Of a stretch of DNA of 9,827 nucleotides, positions 6,821 to 9,827 are shown one piece after another. The DNA is taken from contig DATKBT010000038.1 in NCBI GenBank assembly GCA_035546295.1, positions 1-9,827 of the forward strand. The letters run 5' to 3'. The stretch's first letter is position 1; every line of letters starts with the position of its first letter. The translations under genes and the position numbers were made by a program. The notes beneath the pieces are model-generated. The model did no database searches. It was given only the letters and a program-made list of their open reading frames with translations, and was not told where the DNA came from. The DNA comes from DATKBT01 sp035546295. GTDB taxonomy: Bacteria > Acidobacteriota > Thermoanaerobaculia > Multivoradales > Multivoraceae.

Positions 6821-6880
6821 AAGCGCCTGGCACCTCAGATTCCACCTCAGATCCCACCTCAGATCCACCTCGGTGTCCAC
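6821..6880. repeat. tandem CACCTCAGATCC repeats with AAGCGCCTGGCACC
   Basis: AAGCGCCTGG (6821-6830) is followed by near-identical units of 11-12 bases: CACCTCAGATTC (6831), CACCTCAGATCC (6843), CACCTCAGATC (6855) and the decayed CACCTCGGTGTC (6866). The 14-mer AAGCGCCTGGCACC recurs exactly at 5296-5309. On the minus strand the block lies directly against the flavoprotein ATG and stays in frame with it, giving a repetitive D-L-R-W/N-L-R peptide if translated from upstream. It is a diverged copy of the block at 5256-5318. Confidence 0.7.
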
Positions 6881-6948
6881 CAAACCGGGGTGGCTCAATT
6901 CCTTCTCCGACGCACGAGCTCCCGTGCCCGAGCGCGAGATGATCGGCG

Positions 6949-7187
6949 CTAGAGGTCCTCGAGAAGATCCGAGCGCTGCACGCCCTTGTGCTCAGCTACT
7001 GCCTTCAGGATCTGATTGAGCGTGCCCACTCGGAGCACTGCGTGGTCCGTACCACGACGCGGTGCTTGCTGGGCTCTCGCGTTTCCAGCGTGACGTGGCT
7101 CCCGACTCGATGCACGACTTGGTAGCCCCAGGAACGGGCGAGGTGTCGGATCAGGGACTGGCCGGAAGTGTCCCGCGGCAGTTTCAT
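6949..7187 (-). pseudogene. hicA: HicA-family toxin (mRNA interferase) with one-base frameshift
   Basis: HicA toxins are small double-stranded-RNA-binding-fold ribonucleases that cleave mRNA and are neutralised by HicB. The frame from ATG 7187 gives MKLPRDTSGQSLIRHLA, GYQVVHRVGSHVTLE (catalytic His in GSH, residue 31) and HRVVV, then loses homology at residue 47 and stops at 7005. The continuation, DHAVLRVGTLNQILKAVAEH and onward to the stop at 6949, lies in another frame from base 7047. Family members read roughly R-V-T-V/I-P-x-H-x-x-L-x-x-GTL here. One extra C between 7046 and 7050 would restore VVVPDH and an intact product of about 79 residues, the normal size. So either the toxin is genuinely inactivated or the base is a sequence error. 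It overlaps the hicB stop by four bases (ATGA), implying translational coupling. Confidence 0.85.
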
Positions 7188-7393
7188 CCGAGGGCAAGGA
7201 CCTCGTCACGAACGAGATGCAGCCTCACCAGCGGCGGCTTGGCCGAGTCGAAGAAGTACGCGTCGACGGCCTCCCTCACGTTGGCGCGCAGCTCTTCCCA
7301 GCTGTCGGCCTGCGTGAAGATCGCTTCGGACAGGCACTCCGCGACGTAGCCGCCGTCCGCCTCCTGCGTGATCTCGAACACCAGCTCGTTCAT
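7184..7393 (-). CDS. hicB: HicB-like antitoxin
   Basis: A 69-residue protein starting at ATG 7393 (MNELVFEITQEADGGYVAEC). It shows the partial RNase-H-fold pattern of HicB antitoxins: an N-terminal beta-strand pair, the GGYVAEC strand, then SWEELRANVREAVDAYF as the helix. It lacks the C-terminal DNA-binding domain of longer HicB proteins. Relatives of this short type have, as I recall, sometimes been mislabelled as 2-oxoisovalerate dehydrogenase subunits; nothing here supports an enzyme. The frame is open for eight more codons to 7417, but ATG 7393 gives the family N-terminus. hicB precedes hicA, the reverse of the common order, with a 4-base overlap. Because it is self-contained it could still be expressed although hicA is frameshifted. 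Confidence 0.85.
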   Translation of the reverse strand: MNELVFEITQEADGGYVAECLSEAIFTQADSWEELRANVREAVDAYFFDSAKPPLVRLHLVRDEVLALG

Positions 7394-7481
7394 GGTCCGG
7401 ATCATACGACGGGGCAAGGGACGGTCAGCGGAGCGAACGGACGAGCCTCCGGAACGCGTCTCTCAAGGGTGAGGGCGCTCC
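7394..7481. promoter_or_regulatory. divergent intergenic region between hicBA and the RAYT gene
   Basis: These 88 bases separate two divergently oriented genes and must hold any promoters for both. I see no convincing -35/-10 pair. On the plus strand a purine-rich GGGTGAGGG lies about eight bases upstream of ATG 7482 and can serve as the RAYT ribosome-binding site. No good Shine-Dalgarno sequence precedes hicB ATG 7393. Confidence 0.35.
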
Positions 7482-7886
7482 ATGGGCCGCTACCCGAGAT
7501 ACCTCCCGCCGACCGAGCGGGGCAGAACGCTGGTCGAGATCACCTGCCGGGTGACGCAGGGCAGGGCCCTGCTACGCCCGATGACGAAGGTCAATCGCCG
7601 CATCATCGGGGTGATCGGACGCGCGCAGCGACTCTACGGCGCGGGCATCCACGGGACAGGATTCCTGTCGTCGCATTACCACAGCCTCTGCTCGTTCAAG
7701 AACCTGGAGCAGCAGCGCGACTTCATGCGTTACGTCCAGGGCAACCTGTCGCGCGAGATCGGCCGGCTCCACGGCTGGACGGGTCCGATGTGGGGTCGTC
7801 GCTACCGCGCGATCCCGGTGAGCGAGGAGGAGGCCGCCCAGGTCGCACGGTTCTTGTACCTGCTCCGGCAGGCCTGTGCTTCATAA
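7482..7886 (+). pseudogene. REP-associated tyrosine transposase (RAYT, Y1_Tnp family), C-terminally truncated
   Basis: The 134-residue product carries the Y1/HUH transposase core. The N-terminal strand is TLVEITCRVTQGRALLRP (residues 16-33), the metal-binding HUH motif is H65-Y-H67 in GFLSSHYHSLCS, and RLHGWTGPMWGRRYRAIPV follows. By spacing from HUH, the likely nucleophile is Y126 in VARFLYLLRQ. RAYTs act on single-stranded DNA of REP-type palindromes and are usually single-copy, domesticated genes. Members of this branch normally run on after this helix (KEGLV...P..WPG) for another 80 or more residues; here the frame ends at ACAS-stop, directly where the oppositely oriented recombinase gene ends (7881). 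I infer that insertion of the recombinase element removed or separated the C-terminus. The start ATG 7482 has a purine-rich GGGTGAGGG upstream. It may retain its catalytic residues but is probably inactive. Confidence 0.82.
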
Positions 7887-9827
7887 TGCACCTCCTTTCG
7901 AGGTGGGACGACTTGACGATTGCTGACCGCCGATGTCGTAGAGGTACAGACGGCCCGCGACGTGGTGTCGCACGATGCGGCCTTGGTCGGCCCAGCTCTG
8001 GATCTTTGGTGTTCCGACGTGGAGAGTGGCGGCAGCTTGCTGCATCGTGATGCAACCTCGCCGTGTGAGTCTCTCGGTCCGACTCGGCAGGCCGTAAGCG
8101 ATTCGGATGTTCGTGACCATTCTCGCGCTGAAGGTGGTTCCGGTTCCTGAGCGTAGACCAGCCTCGTTGAGCAGCTGAGCGACGCTCTCTTCGCTGTGAT
8201 CCTCGAGGAGCTCGTCGATCTTGCGGATGGTCTCTGGGGGAGTTCGGCGTTGCTCGAAAGCGTTCTTGGGGGGCTCGACCTCGAGTGATCGCGTCGCTCC
8301 TCCGCGAAAGCGGGCGTGGACACGCACGGGGCGGCCGGCCACGAGCGTTACGTCCTCGATCAGCAGGCAGAGGAGCCGCTTCTTCTCGCGCGCTGCGGTG
8401 CGAGGGTCCTTCCACAGCCGGGGGAAGTCGGTCGCGAGTGCGCGCACCCGTTCCGTCTCCGCCGAGTCCTCTGACCTTGCTGGCTGCTGACGAGCGAGCT
8501 CAGCCTCGGCCTCGGCGACCTCGCGCAGCTGCTCGTTCCAGTCCAGCTCCAGGTTGGCAGCCACGAGGCGGTTGCGAGGATCGACCGCGAGGAAGCGTTC
8601 GCGGGCCAGCGCAGCTTCGTAACGCGCTCGTTCGACGCGCTGCAGCCGGAGCTGGTGCGCCTCGTCGATTCGCCGACCGACCTCTCGATGGACCTCGAGG
8701 GCGAGCTCGAGGGTCAGCGGTGTGACCGAGGCGAGGATCAGGGTCTCGATCGCTGCATCGACCGTGGCGCCGTGTACGTACTGGCACTGCCCGAGCTTGT
8801 TTACGCAGACGTACGACGGAACGAGCTCGCCGCCGCGATGGTAGTAGCGGGTCTGCATCGAGCCACCGCAGCGACCGCAGATGACGACCCCCTGGAGCAG
8901 CGCGCAACCCTCGCGCGCCGGCCGACGCCGGTCGGCGCCGCAGCGCCTGCCGTTGTGCCGTAGCTGCTCGAGGTTGCGCTCGTACTGTTCCACCGTCAGG
9001 TACCCGGGGTGCGCGCCCGGTTGGTACACGAGCCACTCGGGACGCGCGAGCCACTGGGTCCGAGTGTGCCCGTCAGGTCGCCGACGTTGTCGGCTCTTGC
9101 CGAAGAAGTAGATGCCGGCGTACCGCGGGTTGTGCAGCATGTTGTGCGCGGCGGAGAAGTCCAGTGGCCTCCAGCTCACCTCCCTCGCGTGGGTCTTGCG
9201 GTGAGGGAAGAGGATGCTCTGCTGCGCGAAATGGCGGACGACGCCGAGCGCCGAACCGATCCGCTCGAACGAGCTGAAGAAGAGTCGGATCGCGTCCTGG
9301 ACCTGTTGGTCGGGGTCGAGCACGACTCGATCGCGCTCGTCGTAGACGAAGCCCACCGGCAGCGGAGTACGCAGCTCACCGCGCATCGCCTTGCTACGGA
9401 TCCCGCCCTGCAGCCGTGCCCGGATGACGTGCAGCTCCGCTTCCGAGATCGTCCCCTTGAGCCCCAAGAGCAGGCGGTCGTTGAAGAGCTGCGGATCGTA
9501 AAGGCCGTCCTCGTCGAGGATCAGGGTGTCGCTCAAGGCGCAGATCTCGAGCAGACGGTGCCAGTCGGTGGAGTTGCGCGCCAGGCGCGAGACTTCGAGC
9601 CCCATCACCAGACCCGCCTTGCCCAGCCCGACCTCGGCCACCAGCTGTTGGAATCCCTCGCGGTCCGACGACGCTCCCGACTGGCCCAGGTCGCAGTCGA
9701 TGACCTGGATGTGGTGCTCGGGCCAGCCGAGCTGCTGGGCCCGTTCGCGCAGCTGGTACTGCCGCAGTCGTCCCTCTTCGTGCTCGACGACCTGACGCAG
9801 CGTGGACTGGCGCACGTACAGGTACGC
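7881..9827 (-). CDS. large serine recombinase, 5' end beyond the window
   Basis: A site-specific recombinase of the resolvase/invertase superfamily with at least 648 visible codons; the frame is open through the right edge (AYLY precedes VRQSTLRQ), so the true start is outside. Numbering from the V written as residue 1 (base 9815): catalytic serine S4 in YVRQS, active-site arginines in EVSRLARN (74-81), DLGQSGAS (42-49), and the Recombinase domain with MLHNPRYAGIYFFGK (226-240). The zinc ribbon is C313-x2-C316 and C337-x6-C344, followed by a long charged helical segment at about 372-445 (probable coiled coil). At the C-terminus, MQQAAATLHVGTPKIQSWADQGRI (about 591-614) is a helix-turn-helix of MerR/excisionase type, a known extension in this subfamily. 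Such enzymes integrate and excise elements at attachment sites. Its 3' end abuts the truncated RAYT gene, consistent with an element boundary near 7880. Cargo would lie to the right, outside the window. Confidence 0.93.
   Translation of the reverse strand, partial: AYLYVRQSTLRQVVEHEEGRLRQYQLRERAQQLGWPEHHIQVIDCDLGQSGASSDREGFQQLVAEVGLGKAGLVMGLEVSRLARNSTDWHRLLEICALSDTLILDEDGLYDPQLFNDRLLLGLKGTISEAELHVIRARLQGGIRSKAMRGELRTPLPVGFVYDERDRVVLDPDQQVQDAIRLFFSSFERIGSALGVVRHFAQQSILFPHRKTHAREVSWRPLDFSAAHNMLHNPRYAGIYFFGKSRQRRRPDGHTRTQWLARPEWLVYQPGAHPGYLTVEQYERNLEQLRHNGRRCGADRRRPAREGCALLQGVVICGRCGGSMQTRYYHRGGELVPSYVCVNKLGQCQYVHGATVDAAIETLILASVTPLTLELALEVHREVGRRIDEAHQLRLQRVERARYEAALARERFLAVDPRNRLVAANLELDWNEQLREVAEAEAELARQQPARSEDSAETERVRALATDFPRLWKDPRTAAREKKRLLCLLIEDVTLVAGRPVRVHARFRGGATRSLEVEPPKNAFEQRRTPPETIRKIDELLEDHSEESVAQLLNEAGLRSGTGTTFSARMVTNIRIAYGLPSRTERLTRRGCITMQQAAATLHVGTPKIQSWADQGRIVRHHVAGRLYLYDIGGQQSSSRPTSKGGAL
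7889..7905 (-). repeat. short hairpin at the end of the recombinase gene
   Basis: CACCTC and GAGGTG pair as a perfect 6-bp stem around CTTTC, within the last codons of the recombinase gene and just outside the RAYT stop. It could be part of an attachment site or a weak transcription stop for the converging genes. No T-run follows on either strand, and a stem of this size may occur by chance in GC-rich DNA. Confidence 0.25.

Noticed and set aside
6831..6877. Tandem 12-base units considered as a CRISPR array
   Set aside because: The units are contiguous without spacers, far too short, and no cas gene is present.
7217..8050. 277-codon plus-strand frame spanning hicB and the RAYT gene
   Set aside because: It is out of frame with the RAYT, antisense to hicB and the recombinase end, and has no family-like segments.

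Overview
The window is 9.8 kb of very GC-rich bacterial DNA with strong G/C preference at third codon positions and no rRNA, tRNA or CRISPR array that I can see. The mix of an adenylyl-cyclase/AAA/TPR signalling giant, a PF00144 serine hydrolase, a possible WD40/PD40-type protein tail, an FMO-like flavoprotein and a HicBA module is typical of large-genome soil or sediment bacteria such as Acidobacteriota, with Myxococcota or Gemmatimonadota as alternatives. This placement rests on gene content only and is weak.

Layout. Bases 1-215 hold an AT-richer stretch with two inverted repeats, then a short plus-strand ORF whose last 28 codons look like the tail of a beta-propeller protein. Bases 216-712 are nearly empty, apart from one possible 76-codon ORF at 382-612. 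From there to 7393 every recognisable gene is on the minus strand: a 1062-residue zinc-ribbon/class III cyclase/AAA-ATPase/TPR protein (713-3901); a beta-lactamase-fold hydrolase (4010-5146) with a strong hairpin just behind it; the N-terminal third of a family-2 glycosyltransferase, frameshifted and cut off in a repeat (about 5317-5577); an FMO-type flavoprotein (5597-6820), which begins inside or beside another copy of that repeat; and a hicB-hicA toxin-antitoxin pair whose hicA carries a one-base frameshift. On the plus strand follows a REP-associated tyrosine transposase (RAYT) gene, 7482-7886. It ends abruptly where a large serine recombinase gene (7881-9827, minus strand, running off the window) ends from the other side.

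How the parts relate. The left two thirds is ordinary chromosome: a signalling protein and a hydrolase, each probably its own transcription unit. The stretch from 5.2 kb to the right edge looks like a turnover zone, with a broken glycosyltransferase, a frameshifted toxin, a clipped RAYT, short repeats sharing AAGCGCCTGGCACC and CTCAGAT motifs, and an invading serine-recombinase element. The flavoprotein and the glycosyltransferase remnant were probably once a two-gene operon. I did not find a convincing wholly new multi-gene system. The most useful leads are the RAYT/recombinase junction, the repeat family at gene ends, and the precisely placed hicA frameshift.
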